A stretch of DNA of 48,261 nt from Candidatus Dormiibacterota bacterium (GCA_955652705.1 CATPBK010000014.1:1-48261), one strand, 5' to 3'; counted from the stretch's first letter, positions 10,144 through 18,822 are shown. The notes: generated by a model from the sequence alone, not told the origin. Translations and numbers: made by a program.

Positions 10144-11601
10144 TCAGTCTTGCGCTGGAGGACGCCAGCGCAGCACGGGGTGGCGCGCGGCGGCGACCTC
10201 GTCGAGTCGGCCGACCGGCAAGCTGGTCGGCTCGGCCTGCAGCCGCTCCGGGTCAGTTTGCGCAAGCTGGACGATTTCCAGAACCGCCTCTGTAAAGGCG
10301 TCCAGCGTGGCCTTCGACTCGGTCTCGGTGGGCTCCACCATGACCGCTTCCGGGACGATCAGCGGGAAGTAGATGGTGGGCGCGTAGAAGCCGCGTTCGA
10401 GCAGCCCCTTGGCCAGGTCCGTGGCGTGGATGCCCTGCGCCGTCAGGTTGCGGGCGGAGGCCACGAACTCATGCTTGCAGGGTCCGTCGTGGGGAAATTC
10501 CAGCGCGCCCTCGAGCCGCGTGCGCAGGTAGTTGGCAGAGAGGACCGCGTCCTCCGAGGCCTGGCTCAGGCCGTCCGCGCCCATCGCCAGGATGTAGGTG
10601 AGCGCACGCACCAGCATCCCGAAGTTGCCGTAGAAGCTGCGGACTCTGCCGATCGAGCGCGGACGCTCGAAGTCGAGCTTGAAGTGGCCGTTCTCACGCT
10701 CCAGAGTGGGCCGGGGGAGAAACTGCTCCAGGTCCTTCATGACACCCACGGGACCGGCGCCAGGGCCGCCTCCGCCGTGCGGCGTGGTGAAGGTCTTGTG
10801 GAGGTTCAAGTGGACGACATCGAACCCCATGTCGCCGGGCCGGCAGATACCCATCAGCGCGTTCAGGTTGGCCCCGTCGTAATAAAGCTTGGCGCCGACT
10901 GAGTGCACCAGGTCGGCGACTTCCAGGATCTCTTTCTCGAAGAGGCCGAGCGTGTTCGGGTTGGTCAGCATGAGGGCCGCCGTCCGCGGCGAGAGTTTCG
11001 ACTCCAGGTCAGGCAGGCTGACCCGACCGCCGGCGTCCGACCTGACCTCCACGACCTTGAAACCGCAGAGAGCCGCGCTGGCGGGATTGGTTCCGTGTGC
11101 GCTGTCCGGCACGATGACCTCGCTGCGATCCTCGCCCCGGTCTTCGTGGAAGGCCTGGATCATGCGCAGGCCAGTCCACTCGCCGTGCGCACCGGCGGCC
11201 GGCTGCAGGCACATGCGGTCGACGCCGACGATCTCGCAGAGCGCCCGCTCCAGGTCCCACATCAGCTCAAGGGCGCCTTGCACAGTCTCCTCGGGCTGGT
11301 AGGGATGGAGGTAAGCGAAGCCGGGCAGGCTCGCCGCCACTTCGTTGGTGACGGGGTTGTATTTCATCGTGCAGCTGCCGAGTGGATAGAAATTCTTGGA
11401 GATCGAGTAGTTCATCGCTGCCAGCCGTGTGAAATGGCGCATCACCTCCGGCTCGCTCAGACGCGGGAGGTGCGGCCGGTTCCGGCGCAGGCGCGCTCGC
11501 GGGATGACCTGCGCCGGATCGACGCCCGGCAGGCCCGCCGCCGGCAGGCGGGGGCCCGGCAGCGACTCCCGGCTCTTCTCGAAGGAAAGCGGCTCGGTCA
11601 T
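10144..11601 (-). CDS. gcvPB: Glycine dehydrogenase (decarboxylating) subunit 2
   Basis: 485 residues. This is the PLP-binding half of the two-subunit P protein, which decarboxylates glycine and passes the aminomethyl group to lipoyl-GcvH. The PLP lysine is in DVVHLNLHKTFTTPHGGGG. MNYSISKNFYPLGSCTMKYN and PAAGAHGEWTGL are typical of this subunit. Its start overlaps the end of gcvPA by four bases. It is the last gene of the glycine cleavage operon and is followed by a strong palindrome. Confidence 0.95.
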   Translation of the reverse strand: MTEPLSFEKSRESLPGPRLPAAGLPGVDPAQVIPRARLRRNRPHLPRLSEPEVMRHFTRLAAMNYSISKNFYPLGSCTMKYNPVTNEVAASLPGFAYLHPYQPEETVQGALELMWDLERALCEIVGVDRMCLQPAAGAHGEWTGLRMIQAFHEDRGEDRSEVIVPDSAHGTNPASAALCGFKVVEVRSDAGGRVSLPDLESKLSPRTAALMLTNPNTLGLFEKEILEVADLVHSVGAKLYYDGANLNALMGICRPGDMGFDVVHLNLHKTFTTPHGGGGPGAGPVGVMKDLEQFLPRPTLERENGHFKLDFERPRSIGRVRSFYGNFGMLVRALTYILAMGADGLSQASEDAVLSANYLRTRLEGALEFPHDGPCKHEFVASARNLTAQGIHATDLAKGLLERGFYAPTIYFPLIVPEAVMVEPTETESKATLDAFTEAVLEIVQLAQTDPERLQAEPTSLPVGRLDEVAAARHPVLRWRPPAQD

Positions 11602-12929
11602 CCGTTGCAGGCCTCCACCAACGTCTCGATCGCGGCTGCGTCGTTGAGCTCCGTACAGCAGAAAACGAGGACGCCCTCCAGCTCGGGGAACCAGCGCCCG
11701 ACCGGGAGTCCGCCGAGGATGCCGACCTCCTGGAGTCGGGCCAGGAGGCCCTCGCCCCCCTCGACCCGGACCGGAAATTCATTCACGAAGGCGGCCTCCG
11801 GGAAGGCCGGCCGGAATCCCCGGAGCCCCGCCAGGCGGCGCTCCAGGTGGTGACTCCGCGTCAGGCTCGTCTGGGCGACATCGCGCAGACCATCCGGACC
11901 CATGTAGCTGAGGTAAACCGTCGCCGCCAGCGCGCAGAGAGCGTGGTTGGTGCAGATGTTGGAGGTCGCCTTGTCGCGGCGGATGTGCTGCTCGCGAGCC
12001 TGCAGCGTCAAGACGAAGCCTCGACGGCCCCGCGCATCCTGGCTTTCACCGACCAGCCGGCCGGGCAAGCGGCGCACGAGCTCGCTGCGGCAAGCGATGA
12101 AGCCCAGGTGGGGCCCGCCGTAACTGGGCGTCAGCCCCAGCTGCTGACCCTCCCCGACCGCTATGTCAGCTCCGTACTCGCCTGGTGGCTGGAGGAGGGC
12201 CAGATTCACCGGGTCCACGCAGGCGACGGCCAGGGCCCCGGCCTGGTGCGCGGCCTCGGTGAGGGCCTGGGCATCCTCGACCAGTCCGAGGAAGTTCGGC
12301 TGCTGGAAGATCACCGCCGCCACCGTCTGGTCGAGCGGCTCCCCGAGCTCGTCGGGGTCGACTACGCCGGCCCGCGGCAGCTTTTGTAAAACGTGGAACT
12401 TCCTGCCCCGCGCATAGGTGGTGAGGACTTCCAGATACTCGGGATGCAGGTACCCCGCCACCAATACCCGATCCCGCCCGGTCTGGACGACCGCCATGGC
12501 GGCCGCCTCCGCCACCGCCGTAGCGCCGTCATAAAGGGAGGCGTTGGACACGTCCATAGCCGTCAGCTCAGCGATCATGGTCTGGAACTCGAAGGTCGCC
12601 TGCAGCCAGCCTTGGCTGGCCTCCGGCTGGTAGGGCGTGTAGGCCGTGTAGAACTCCGACTTGGAGGTCACCGCGGGCACCGCGGCGGGAATGAACCGGC
12701 GGTAGACGCCGCCGCCTCGGAACGTCAGCCGGTCCTCGAACGCCGAGTTGCGCCCCGCCAGCTGCCGGACCCTGGCCATGGTCTCGGCCTCGCTCAGGCC
12801 GTCGGCGAGGTTCAAGCGGCGCAGGCGAAGCCGGGCGGGTATGTCGGCCAGCAGGGGCTCGAGAGTTTCGATGCCCATCTCCGCCAGCATCGCGGCGCGA
12901 TCCTCCGGTGAATGAACGAGGTAGGGCAC
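11598..12929 (-). CDS. gcvPA: Glycine dehydrogenase (decarboxylating) subunit 1
   Basis: 443 residues. This is the N-terminal-half subunit of the split P protein and forms the heterotetramer with GcvPB. Typical segments are FRGGGVYRRFIPAAV, FYTAYTPYQPEASQGWLQ, SLYDGATAVAEA and TSNICTNHALCAL. The GTG start at 12929 overlaps the gcvH TAG by one base (TAGTG). A parS-like site lies inside the gene at 12385-12400. It encodes FHVLQ with a TTA leucine codon, very rare in this GC-rich gene, which suggests selection on the DNA rather than the protein. Confidence 0.95.
   Translation of the reverse strand: MPYLVHSPEDRAAMLAEMGIETLEPLLADIPARLRLRRLNLADGLSEAETMARVRQLAGRNSAFEDRLTFRGGGVYRRFIPAAVPAVTSKSEFYTAYTPYQPEASQGWLQATFEFQTMIAELTAMDVSNASLYDGATAVAEAAAMAVVQTGRDRVLVAGYLHPEYLEVLTTYARGRKFHVLQKLPRAGVVDPDELGEPLDQTVAAVIFQQPNFLGLVEDAQALTEAAHQAGALAVACVDPVNLALLQPPGEYGADIAVGEGQQLGLTPSYGGPHLGFIACRSELVRRLPGRLVGESQDARGRRGFVLTLQAREQHIRRDKATSNICTNHALCALAATVYLSYMGPDGLRDVAQTSLTRSHHLERRLAGLRGFRPAFPEAAFVNEFPVRVEGGEGLLARLQEVGILGGLPVGRWFPELEGVLVFCCTELNDAAAIETLVEACNG
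12385..12400 (-). other. parS-like site 2 (inside gcvPA)
   Basis: On the minus strand AGTTCCACGTTTTACA, one end base different from the other asymmetric sites. The first base is fixed by the AAG lysine codon of gcvPA, which can explain the mismatch. Confidence 0.7.
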
Positions 12930-13306
12930 TACTCCGCCCTCCCTCCGGTGAGCTTCTTGTAAGCGGCCTCATCGAGGAGCCCGTCGCCGACGCCATTGCT
13001 CAGCTCGACCTTGACCAGCCAGCCTTCGCCGTAGGGGTCCTTGTTCACGAGCTCTGGCTGCTGGGTGAGGCGGTCGTTCACCTCCACGACCTTGCCGGCC
13101 ACCGGTGAATAGAGGTCGGATGCCGCTTTGACCGACTCGATCACGCCGAAGGCGTCGCCGGCCTGGACCTGAAGCCCTGCCCGGGGCAGCTCCAGGAAGA
13201 CGACATCCCCCAGCTGGGACTGAGCGAAGTCGGTGACCCCAACGGTGGCCACCTTGCCCTCGACGCTGACCCACTCGTGGCTCTCGGTGTAGCGGCGTTC
13301 GGCCAA
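12929..13306 (-). CDS. gcvH: Glycine cleavage system H protein
   Basis: 125 residues, normal. H protein is the lipoyl carrier that shuttles the aminomethyl group between P and T proteins. The lipoylation lysine is K60 in [15 protein letters not shown]. The opening [10 protein letters not shown] and the C-terminal [10 protein letters not shown] are typical. The TTG start at 13306 is supported by a strong AGGAGG seven to eight bases upstream. It lies between gcvT and gcvPA, and it touches the gcvPA start. Confidence 0.96.
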   Translation of the reverse strand: MAERRYTESHEWVSVEGKVATVGVTDFAQSQLGDVVFLELPRAGLQVQAGDAFGVIESVKAASDLYSPVAGKVVEVNDRLTQQPELVNKDPYGEGWLVKVELSNGVGDGLLDEAAYKKLTGGRAE

Positions 13307-13335
13307 GTCAGATCCCTCCTGATCTAGATCGCAAT

Positions 13336-14445
13336 TCAGCTTTTCGCCGGCGCGGGCGAGCGAACTGAACCCCGATAGATGGGCAGCGCGACAGTTTCGG
13401 CCGGGCTCTTCCGGCCCCGGACCTCGAGCTCGATGGCCTGGCCCGGCTCGGCCAGGGCGGGCGCGACGGAGGCCATCCCGATGCCCTGGTTGAGCCAGAA
13501 GGAATAGGTTCCGCTGGTGACCTGGCCGGCGGGCCGCCCGGCCACCTGCACAGGCGTACCGTGGCGCGGGATGTTGCGGTCGAGCGACCGGATGCCCGTG
13601 AGCAGCCGGTCTGGCCCTTGGGCCTTCGCCGCCGCCAGCGCCGCCGATCCGATGAACTCCCCCTTGGCGAGCTTGACCGTCCAGCCGAGTCCGGCCTGGT
13701 AAGGGTTGGTCTGCTCATCCATGTCGTTGCCGTAGAGGCGCAGTCCCGCCTCCAGCCGGCAGGCGTCGCGAGCGCCGAGGCCGCAGGGCAGCACGCCTTG
13801 GGCGCGGCCGGCGCTAAGGATCGCCCGCCAGACCTCCGGCGCCCGGTCTGAGTCGACGAAGATCTCGAACCCGTCCTCGCCGGTGTAACCGGTGCGCGAG
13901 ATGAGCACCTGGGCGCCGGCTATCTCACCTTCCGCAAACCCGAAGTGGGGCACGGCCGCCAGGTCGATCCGCCGCGCGGGCAGCAGGGCCTCGGCCGCCG
14001 GTCCCTGGAGCGCCAGCAGGCTCAGCTCGATGGTCCGATCCTGAAAACGAAGGCCGCTGTGAGCGCGCATCCAGGCCAGGTCCTTCAGGCGGTTGGAGGC
14101 GTTCACGACGATCCGGAAGGCGTCCGCTCCGAGCCGATAGACGACCAGGTCATCGAGGATCCCAGCCTCCTCGTTGCACATCAGGGTGTACTGGGCGCGA
14201 CCAGGCGCGATCCTGGCCAGGTCGTTAGTAAAAAGGCGCTGGAGGTCGGCTTCAGCCCCGGCACCCGCGACGTCGACGCGGCCCATGTGGCTCAGGTCGA
14301 AAAGGCCCGCGACTCGCCGCACCGCGACATGCTCGTCGCGGATCGATCCGTACTGCTGGGGCAACTCCCAGCCGCCGAAATCGACCATCTTGCCGCCCAG
14401 CGCCAGGTGCTCCTGATAGAGGGCGGTGCGCTCAGTCCCGGCCAT
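13336..14445 (-). CDS. gcvT: Aminomethyltransferase (T protein)
   Basis: 369 residues from ATG 14445 ([10 protein letters not shown]). It transfers the methylene group from lipoyl-GcvH to tetrahydrofolate and releases ammonia. Visible family motifs are [63 protein letters not shown] and a C-terminal [11 protein letters not shown]. The frame is open to 14559, but the conserved N-terminus fixes the start. It overlaps the 3' end of the sigma-like gene by 14 bases, so that gene probably heads the operon gcvT-gcvH-gcvPA-gcvPB. No glycine riboswitch fold is apparent upstream. Confidence 0.95.
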   Translation of the reverse strand: MAGTERTALYQEHLALGGKMVDFGGWELPQQYGSIRDEHVAVRRVAGLFDLSHMGRVDVAGAGAEADLQRLFTNDLARIAPGRAQYTLMCNEEAGILDDLVVYRLGADAFRIVVNASNRLKDLAWMRAHSGLRFQDRTIELSLLALQGPAAEALLPARRIDLAAVPHFGFAEGEIAGAQVLISRTGYTGEDGFEIFVDSDRAPEVWRAILSAGRAQGVLPCGLGARDACRLEAGLRLYGNDMDEQTNPYQAGLGWTVKLAKGEFIGSAALAAAKAQGPDRLLTGIRSLDRNIPRHGTPVQVAGRPAGQVTSGTYSFWLNQGIGMASVAPALAEPGQAIELEVRGRKSPAETVALPIYRGSVRSPAPAKS

Positions 14446-15112
14446 CGTCGCCTTCCTCACCACGCAGCAGTTCGCTTGGATCCACCTCGATCCGCTCGGG
14501 ATCGATATAGAGCAGGAGCTCTTCGTCGTGGCGACGGCGGGCCTCGGCGACGATTTCACGGATCTGCTCTGTGCGCCGGGGCGTCCACTCCAGGCGGGCG
14601 CCGATCTCGGCCGCAGTCGGCGCGCGCCGGAGCTCGCTGCTGAGCAGCAGCTCGACGCGCTCGTAGTCGTTCGCCGCCTCCATCAGGAGACGCTCCTGCC
14701 GGACTGCCTCCGCCTCGCCCGCGAGCGCGTCCTCGATTGCAAGGGCAACCCGGCCGCGCGCGTAGGCGTTGAAGTCGCCCTGGCCGCCGGGCCGGTAGCT
14801 CGCGATCGCTTGCAGGAGGCCCACGGATCCCTCCTGGAAGAGGTCGCTGATGCCAAGTCCGCGGCCCTGCTTTTGAGTCGCAACTGCCAGGACGATCTGG
14901 AGATGAGTCTCGAGCAGGCGCTCCCGAGCTGGATTCGGCTCGCCGGCGGAGCTGACGCTCTCCAGCAGCCGCGCCTCTTCGCCAGGGCGCAGCGGTGGCA
15001 CCCTGCGCACCTCGGCCGCGATCGCTCGCAAGTCGGTGCTTTCGCTCAGGTCCGCCGGAGTCCCGCGCCGGCGCCGCGCCCCCGGCCCCATAGCCTCAGG
15101 CACGGGTGCCAT
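14432..15112 (-). CDS. Sigma-70-like protein lacking region 4
   Basis: 226 residues. Residues 28-52 (LRAIAAEVRRVPPLRPGEEARL) match sigma region 1.2. Residues 63-130 match region 2, with GRGLGISDLFQEGSVGLLQAI. Residues 150-190 (RRAPTAAEIGARLEWT) match region 3. The aromatic YATWWIRQAI segment that melts and reads the -10 element is YARGRVALAI here, and there is no region 4, so -35 recognition is absent. The protein ends in an acidic tail. It is either a divergent sigma factor or a core-binding regulator that has lost promoter recognition. It overlaps gcvT, and a TAGAAT box lies nine bases before its ATG. Confidence 0.7.
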   Translation of the reverse strand: MAPVPEAMGPGARRRRGTPADLSESTDLRAIAAEVRRVPPLRPGEEARLLESVSSAGEPNPARERLLETHLQIVLAVATQKQGRGLGISDLFQEGSVGLLQAIASYRPGGQGDFNAYARGRVALAIEDALAGEAEAVRQERLLMEAANDYERVELLLSSELRRAPTAAEIGARLEWTPRRTEQIREIVAEARRRHDEELLLYIDPERIEVDPSELLRGEEGDDGRD

Positions 15113-15121
15113 CGGTGCCTA

Positions 15122-15127
15122 ATTCTA
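15122..15127 (-). promoter_or_regulatory. -10 box of the sigma-like gene
   Basis: TAGAAT on the minus strand ends nine bases before ATG 15112, so transcription would start at or one to three bases before the start codon, giving a leaderless mRNA. Confidence 0.45.
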
Positions 15128-15179
15128 TCGGCCGCGCCGATCGCCTCCCCTCCGCCGGAGGCCCCGGGGAGGCCGCGCC

Positions 15180-15185
15180 TATACT
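15180..15185 (+). promoter_or_regulatory. -10 box before the CPBP protease
   Basis: TATACT ends six bases before an ATG at 15192, the spacing expected for a leaderless transcript. That ATG is one frame away from the protease reading frame. Confidence 0.45.
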
Positions 15186-15191
15186 CGCCCC

Positions 15192-16330
15192 ATGCTTGGC
15201 CCGTACTCGTTCGCAAACGGGCCCGCCGCCGCCGGCGCTCTGCTCTTCTCCTTCTCGCCGTCCTGACCCACCCTCACTTCCTCTTCGACTGGGGCAGCGA
15301 GGCCATCCTCCTGGCGCCGCTTCCCGCGGTCGTCGTGGCCAACCTCGCCGTCACCCGGCGCTGGGCGGCGATCCTGAATCTGGTCTTCCTGGGAGCGGCG
15401 ATCGCCTTTGTCGTCCTCAACACCGTCGCGGCTTCCTTCCTGGTCTCTCCCGGGAGCTCGCCGACCGGCCTGCGCCTTGCCTCCGCGGTCCAGCTCGCGG
15501 CGGCCGGTTTGGGGGTGGTGGTCATGCGACGCGGCCCCCGTCAGGTGCTGGCCCGCCTGCTGCCGATCGACCCCGACAGTCCCGTCACGATCTTCGCTTT
15601 GGTCGTCACCATCCTCATAGTGGGGGGCCAGGCCGGATTCCAAGCCTCGGCCGACGTACTCCACCAGGTGGCGACGGGCCCCAGCCTGGAACGGGTCGAC
15701 ATCGTGGGCCAGGAGCTGCCCTTCATTGCGGCGGCGCTCCTCGGCGTGGGCCTTTTCACGCGTCGTCGTTTGGGCGAGTCGCTGACCCGCCTGGGTCTCG
15801 TGCTGCCAGCCTGGTGGCAAGTGGTGGCCGGCCTCGCGTTGGCCGGAGCCGGCTTCTTCCTGAGCTATGGAGGGGAGCAGCTGCAGGGATTCCTCGATCC
15901 CGGCCTGGCCGAACGTTTGCGAGCTGCTACCGATCACTACTACGCCCGCCTCCTGGACCCGGGCGGCATCGCCGTGATCGCGTTGGCGGCGGGCATCTCC
16001 GAAGAAATCCTCTTCCGGGGAGCCCTTCAACCCCGCCTCGGCATCATCTGGACCTCGCTTGTTTTCACTTCGCTGCATACCCAATACGGGCTTTCTGTCG
16101 ACACCCTGACCGTCTTCCTGACCAGCTGCGGCCTGGGGCTGCTACGACGCTTCACCAACACCAGCAGCTCGATAGTTGCTCACGTCGCCTTCGACGGCCT
16201 CGCCGGCTTGCCAACCGGCCCACTCTTCCTGCTCTGGACGGCCGTCGCAGAGGCCGGGCTCCTGGTACTCCTGGCCGGCGCCTGGCTGGTCGCCCGCGGG
16301 CGGCCTCGTCCAGCTTCAACCCTGCCTTAA
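15192..16330 (+). CDS. CPBP-family intramembrane protease, start unresolved
   Basis: Multi-spanning membrane protein of the CPBP/Abi (Rce1-like) glutamic protease family. The catalytic EEILFRGAL motif is at about base 16000. The downstream VFTSLHTQYG and the final AHVAFDGLAGLP segments fit the family His/Asn motifs. Some eight membrane helices are visible from LLLLAVLTHPHFLF onward. The reading frame has no ATG, GTG or TTG between ~15125 and GTG 15335, which would cut off the first helix. ATG 15192 starts a frame that stops at 15266; a -1 shift near 15240 would join it smoothly to the protease. Either a frameshift, a sequence error or an unusual start is present. Confidence 0.65.
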
Positions 16331-16362
16331 CCAGGTATCTAGCCGTCCCCCGGAACTCAGAG

Positions 16363-16368
16363 TTAGAA
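16363..16368 (+). promoter_or_regulatory. Candidate parAB -10 box
   Basis: TAGAAT lies 16 bases before the parA ATG, giving a leader of roughly ten bases without a clear ribosome-binding site. Confidence 0.4.
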
Positions 16369-16384
16369 TGCCACCGAGTTTAAG

Positions 16385-17218
16385 ATGGCATTGGAGCAAA
16401 TCACACCAACTGTGGCCCTATCAGATAACGGTGACCCCAAGATCTTGGGGTGCACCGGCGAGACCCGGATCATGGCGGTGGTGAACCAGAAGGGCGGCGT
16501 GGGCAAGACTACGACCGCGATCAACCTCGCCGCCTCGATGGCCGAGCTCGGCCGGCAGGTGGTCCTGATCGACCTCGACCCGCAGGCCAACTCCACCAGC
16601 GGCCTCGGCTTCGACGTGCGCCGGCAGCGCCTCAACGTCTATCACCTGCTGGCGGGTGAAGCCGTGATCGACGACGTGGCCGTGGCCACCTCGGTGCCCG
16701 GCCTGCACCTCGTGCCCTCGCACGTCTCCCTTGCGGGTGGGGAGATCGAACTGGCCCTGGTCGAGGAGCGCGAGCGCCGGCTGCAGCTGGCGCTCCGGGA
16801 GCTCAGCGGCGGCTTCGGCCACGTGCTCATCGACTGTCCGCCCTCGCTTGGGTTGCTGACCTTGAACGGACTCACCGCCGCCCATGAGGTGCTGATCCCG
16901 GTCCAGTGCGAGTACTACGCGCTGGAAGGCTTGGGCCACCTCCTTTACACGATGGAACTCGTGCGCGAGCGGCTCAACCCTGGGCTTCGCCTAGCCGGCA
17001 TCCTGATGACGCAGTTCGACTCCCGGACGACGCTCGGCTGGGACGTTGTGCAGGAGGTCCGCCGCGCCTACCCGGAGCAGATCTACGAGACCCTGATCCC
17101 GCGCAACGTCCGGCTCAGCGAGGCGCCCAGCCATGGCCAGCCGGTGACCGCATACGACCCCAATTGCCGGGGAGCCCAGGCTTACCGGCAGCTGGCGAAG
17201 GAGGTTCTCTCGCGATGA
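16385..17218 (+). CDS. parA: Chromosome-partitioning ATPase ParA/Soj
   Basis: 277 residues. ParA-type deviant Walker ATPase that moves ParB-parS complexes and, in many species, regulates DnaA. The deviant Walker A is KGGVGKTT (36-43), followed by DLDPQANSTSGLG and IDCPPSLGLLTLN. It carries about 28 residues before the usual start of Soj (RIMAVVNQKGG), and these are not conserved in the family. ATG 16385 is the only strong start for this extended form. The stop overlaps the parB start (ATGA), so the pair is translationally coupled. Confidence 0.96.
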   Translation: MALEQITPTVALSDNGDPKILGCTGETRIMAVVNQKGGVGKTTTAINLAASMAELGRQVVLIDLDPQANSTSGLGFDVRRQRLNVYHLLAGEAVIDDVAVATSVPGLHLVPSHVSLAGGEIELALVEERERRLQLALRELSGGFGHVLIDCPPSLGLLTLNGLTAAHEVLIPVQCEYYALEGLGHLLYTMELVRERLNPGLRLAGILMTQFDSRTTLGWDVVQEVRRAYPEQIYETLIPRNVRLSEAPSHGQPVTAYDPNCRGAQAYRQLAKEVLSR

Positions 17219-18066
17219 TGGAAGCCAAGAGAAGAGGGCTCGGCCGGGGGCTCGAGGCCCTGATCCCGCTGCCCAGCGACGGTCGCGAGAGCGGCGTTCC
17301 GCAACTGATCGCGGTCGACCAGATCAGACCGTCGTCGCAGCAGCTCCGGCGCTCCTTCGAAGCCGAGCCGCTCCGGGAGCTGGCTGACTCGATTCGACGC
17401 CACGGCGTCCTCCAGCCGGTCATAGTCCGGGCGCTACCCGACGGCTATGAGCTGCTCGCCGGTGAGCGTCGCTGGCGGGCTGCCAGGCTGGCCGGCCAGA
17501 CTCGGATCCCGGCGCTCGTCCGGAATGAGCCAGACGACCTGGACCGGCTTGTGATCGGCCTCATCGAAAACCTCCAGCGAGCTGACCTCAACCCGCTCGA
17601 GGAGGCGCACGGGGTACGGGCCTTGATCGACCAGTACGGGCTCACCCAGGAGGAGGTCGCCCTCCGCCTCGGCAAGAATCGGGTCTCGGTGGCGCAGGCT
17701 CTCCGACTCCTGCAGACCTGCCCCGCCGTGCAGTCGGCCTTGGCCACCGGCGCTCTCAACGCCGGCCACGCCCGAGCGCTGGCCGGACTGCCCGACGCGG
17801 CCGCCCAGGAACGAGGCCTCAAAGTCGTGCTGGGACGCCGCCTCTCGGTCAGGCAAGCGGAGGCTTGGGTGAAGACCTACCAGCCGGCTCTCCCCCGACG
17901 CCGGCCGAGCGACGCTCAGGGCGCGCTGGAGCAGCTCACTGTCGAGGTGCAGGACGCGCTCGGGGTCCCAGTGGCGATCACTGGCAGCCTGCGGCGCGGC
18001 CGCGTCTGCCTGAGCTACTCGAGCCGGGACGAGCTGCAACGTCTTTACGAGAAGCTGACCCACTGA
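17215..18066 (+). CDS. parB: Chromosome-partitioning protein ParB/Spo0J
   Basis: 283 residues from ATG 17215; the longer open frame upstream is only a shadow of parA. ParB is a CTP-dependent DNA clamp that loads at parS. The N-terminal ParA-stimulating segment RGLGRGLEALIPL (7-19) is conserved. The CTP-binding motifs are GERRWRAAR (83-91) and ENLQRADLNPLEEA (118-131). The helix-turn-helix at 143-166 reads LTQEEVALRLGKNRVSVAQA. In typical ParB the recognition helix reads KSRxxIANxLRLL; here KNRVSVAQALRLL replaces Ser by Asn and the IAN by VAQ. A parS-like site follows ten bases after the stop. Confidence 0.96.
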   Translation: MMEAKRRGLGRGLEALIPLPSDGRESGVPQLIAVDQIRPSSQQLRRSFEAEPLRELADSIRRHGVLQPVIVRALPDGYELLAGERRWRAARLAGQTRIPALVRNEPDDLDRLVIGLIENLQRADLNPLEEAHGVRALIDQYGLTQEEVALRLGKNRVSVAQALRLLQTCPAVQSALATGALNAGHARALAGLPDAAAQERGLKVVLGRRLSVRQAEAWVKTYQPALPRRRPSDAQGALEQLTVEVQDALGVPVAITGSLRRGRVCLSYSSRDELQRLYEKLTH

Positions 18067-18075
18067 CTCGCGGGT

Positions 18076-18091
18076 TGTTCCACGTTTTACA
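18076..18091 (+). other. parS-like site 3 (downstream of parB)
   Basis: TGTTCCACGTTTTACA, identical to site 1, ten bases after the parB stop. A parS next to parB is a common arrangement, which supports the assignment. Confidence 0.85.
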
Positions 18092-18136
18092 TCGGGCTGC
18101 CGATCGACCGCGGGGCGGCCCCCGGACAGCGCTGGC

Positions 18137-18142
18137 TAGAAT
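18137..18142 (+). promoter_or_regulatory. Candidate lepB -10 box
   Basis: TAGAAT between the parS site and lepB. A transcript from here would include GGGAG at 18155-18159 upstream of an in-frame ATT at 18168. Confidence 0.4.
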
Positions 18143-18203
18143 CTAGCCTGCGGCGGGAGCGGTACTGATTCCAGACCAGATTTCGGGAGTAACCCAGCGC
18201 TCA

Positions 18204-18794
18204 TTGGAACCGGCCAAGTCTTTCGTCGTGGAGCTCGCGGAGATCCTGCTGCTCGCGCTGGGTCTCTACTTCGTGATCACCTTCGCGATCCAGACCGTCC
18301 ACGTGATCGGCTACTCGATGGTGCCGACTCTGAATGACAACGACTACCTCCTGGCGACCAAGGCAGATCTCCGCTTCACTCGCCCGAACCGGGGCGACAT
18401 CGTCATTCTGAAAAGCCCCTTCGACCAGTCCCAGGACTACGTCAAGCGCGTCATTGGACTGCCCGGGGAGCAGGTTCGGATTATCCGGGCCCACATCTAC
18501 ATCAATGGCCACCTGCTGGACGAGCCTTACCTGGATCCCCGCGACCCCTGGGTGACCCAGAGCAGCTGGCCGACGGCCGGCAGCAGCGACCCAAGTGGCG
18601 TCATCCCGCCGGATCGCTATTTCGTCATGGGTGACAACCGCAACCATTCCAGCGACTCCCGCACCTTCGGTCCGATCAGCATCGACGACATCGAATCTCG
18701 TGCCTGGGTTCGCATCCTGCCACTCGGCCATTTCGGGCTGCTGCCTAAACGACCCACCCTGGAGCCGGGGACGAGTCTGCCCGCGGCAGCCTGA
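18204..18794 (+). CDS. lepB: Signal peptidase I
   Basis: 196 residues from TTG 18204. It removes signal peptides from exported proteins at the outer face of the membrane. One membrane helix spans ~11-29. The catalytic serine is S38 in GYSMVPTL and the general-base lysine is K81 in DYVKRVIGLPGE. Box E is present as FVMGDNRNHSSDSRTFG. TTG 18204 lacks a well-spaced ribosome-binding site; an in-frame ATT at 18168 has GGGAG eight bases upstream and would add 12 residues. It ends in a palindrome facing the M16 peptidase gene. Confidence 0.93.
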   Translation: MEPAKSFVVELAEILLLALGLYFVITFAIQTVHVIGYSMVPTLNDNDYLLATKADLRFTRPNRGDIVILKSPFDQSQDYVKRVIGLPGEQVRIIRAHIYINGHLLDEPYLDPRDPWVTQSSWPTAGSSDPSGVIPPDRYFVMGDNRNHSSDSRTFGPISIDDIESRAWVRILPLGHFGLLPKRPTLEPGTSLPAAA

Positions 18795-18806
18795 CCGCGG
18801 TCAGGC
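18789..18806. terminator. Bidirectional hairpin at the lepB stop
   Basis: The 18-bp perfect palindrome GCCTGACCGCGGTCAGGC contains the lepB TGA. It lies between the converging lepB and M16 peptidase genes, followed by GAAAA on the plus strand. It probably ends transcription from both sides, though no U-run follows. Confidence 0.5.
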
Positions 18807-18822
18807 CTCAGAAAACCCGGGC

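Noticed and set aside
14426-15170. The first half of a 634-codon plus-strand frame
   Set aside because: This part is antisense to the sigma-like gene and gcvT; only the part after about 15190 is the CPBP protease.
16906-17214. An N-terminal extension of ParB in the open frame
   Set aside because: It overlaps parA in another frame; the conserved ParB start is ATG 17215.
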